Assembly (NCBI GenBank): GCA_938001985.1
Contig: CALLBE010000148.1
Location: forward strand, 1-6,900
Direction of reading: 5' to 3'
DNA: 6,900 nt
Source: an uncultured Verrucomicrobiales bacterium
GTDB taxonomy: Bacteria > Verrucomicrobiota > Verrucomicrobiia > Verrucomicrobiales > Akkermansiaceae
Of this stretch, positions 6,536 through 6,900 are shown piece after piece (within the stretch, counting starts at the first letter, position 1; every line of letters starts with the position of its first letter). The notes beneath the pieces were generated by a model. That model made no database searches, was not told the origin of the DNA, and was given only the letters and a program-made list of their open reading frames with translations. The position numbers were made by a program, and so were the translations under genes.

Positions 6536-6900
6536 GCTTTTGAGCTCGTTTTTTTGTCACTCTTTTACAAGACCATTAACCGCAACTATGATAACCTCCT
6601 ACGCCCCACAGGTTTGGATTTAATCACCGCACCCACACCCGGAGGCGTTTCTGATCACCAATTCAGCTACACCTACGACACCGCAGGTCACTTAGGTTCG
6701 GTCACTCACGCAGGACAGGCCCACACCTATGGCTATGTTGCCAACACCGAGGAGCTCAACTACCGCTACGACTATCAAGGTAGACGCTTCTCAAAAGAAG
6801 TGGATGGACAACTCACGTATTTCATCTATGATGGCTGGAACGTGATTGCTGAACAATGTGAGTCTCCGAACATTTTAGACAGGAGCATCGCGACGTGCCC
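6536..6900 (+). pseudogene. RHS/YD-repeat protein remnant (no N-terminus, runs off the right edge)
   Basis: After a TAA at 6533-6535 one frame stays open for 121 codons to the edge of the window. It holds no methionine codon, so it has no normal start; the only upstream alternative is a TTG at 6554. RHS-like sequence is clear from about 6581 (NYDNLLRPTGLDL). It continues through a YD repeat YTYDTAGHLGSVTHAG (frame residues 45-60), HTYGYVANT (63-71), then YRYDYQGRRFSKEVDG (76-91) and YFIYDGWNVIAE (95-106). In full-length verrucomicrobial RHS proteins the GYVAN-type and YDYQGRR-type blocks are normally far apart, so their near contact at about 6749 suggests an internal deletion. Beyond about 6854 the reading (CESPNILDRS) no longer looks like an RHS core, which should end in a DPxGxxxG-type motif. 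Intact RHS proteins form toxin-delivery shells or surface proteins of well over a thousand residues. A displaced orphan tip, rather than a dead fragment, is possible. It begins about 90 bp after the tRNA. Confidence 0.72.

Noticed and set aside
6522..6555. Cluster of palindromes (TAAGCGCTTA, AAGCTT, GAGCTC) followed by seven T bases
   Set aside because: I tried to fold it as an intrinsic terminator, but the palindromes give only 4-5 bp stems with no shared strong hairpin before the T-tract, so I did not call it.
1..6900. CRISPR array, riboswitch, insertion sequence or toxin-antitoxin pair
   Set aside because: No regularly spaced repeats, transposase motifs, terminal inverted repeats or recognisable riboswitch cores were found, and the gene-free gaps are all under about 250 bases.

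Overview
The window looks like chromosomal DNA from a Verrucomicrobiota bacterium, most likely an Opitutae/Puniceicoccales relative (Coraliomargarita- or Lentimonas-like). The family assignment is an inference. It rests on the style of the RHS/YD-repeat fragment at the right edge, the stand-alone tandem-ACT protein, and gene starts without Shine-Dalgarno sequences. Most of the window is ordinary housekeeping DNA, and I found no convincing new multi-gene system.

Layout from left to right. A leftward gene runs off the left edge (1-522). Only its membrane-embedded N-terminal part is visible, so its function cannot be named. A 92-bp divergent intergenic region separates it from two rightward genes: a TSUP-family (TauE/SafE-like) small-anion transporter (615-1355) and, 28 bp later, a YhaM-type OB-fold plus HD-domain 3'-5' exoribonuclease (1384-2388). 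The nuclease gene ends 4 bp from the stop of a converging leftward cluster. In transcription order that cluster is a phospho-sugar mutase (6138-4207, with possible upstream starts at 6171 or 6177), a SufS-type cysteine desulfurase (4147-2909) and a tandem ACT-domain protein (2845-2393). The gaps within the cluster are 59 and 63 nt, so co-transcription is possible but not proven.

On the right, a plausible sigma70-type promoter precedes a complete tRNA-Arg(ACG) gene with encoded CCA (6367-6443), followed at once by a T-tract. About 90 bp further on, a Met-less open frame (6536 to the right edge) encodes YD repeats of an RHS protein. It has no N-terminus, appears to have lost an internal segment near 6749, and stops resembling RHS near 6854. 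I read it as an RHS remnant or orphan tip beside a tRNA, and this is the most accessory-looking part of the window.

The genes do not form one pathway. The mutase serves sugar-phosphate metabolism, SufS supplies sulfur for Fe-S clusters and other thiocofactors, the ACT protein is probably a small amino-acid-responsive regulator, the HD protein works in RNA turnover, and the TSUP protein exports or imports small anions.
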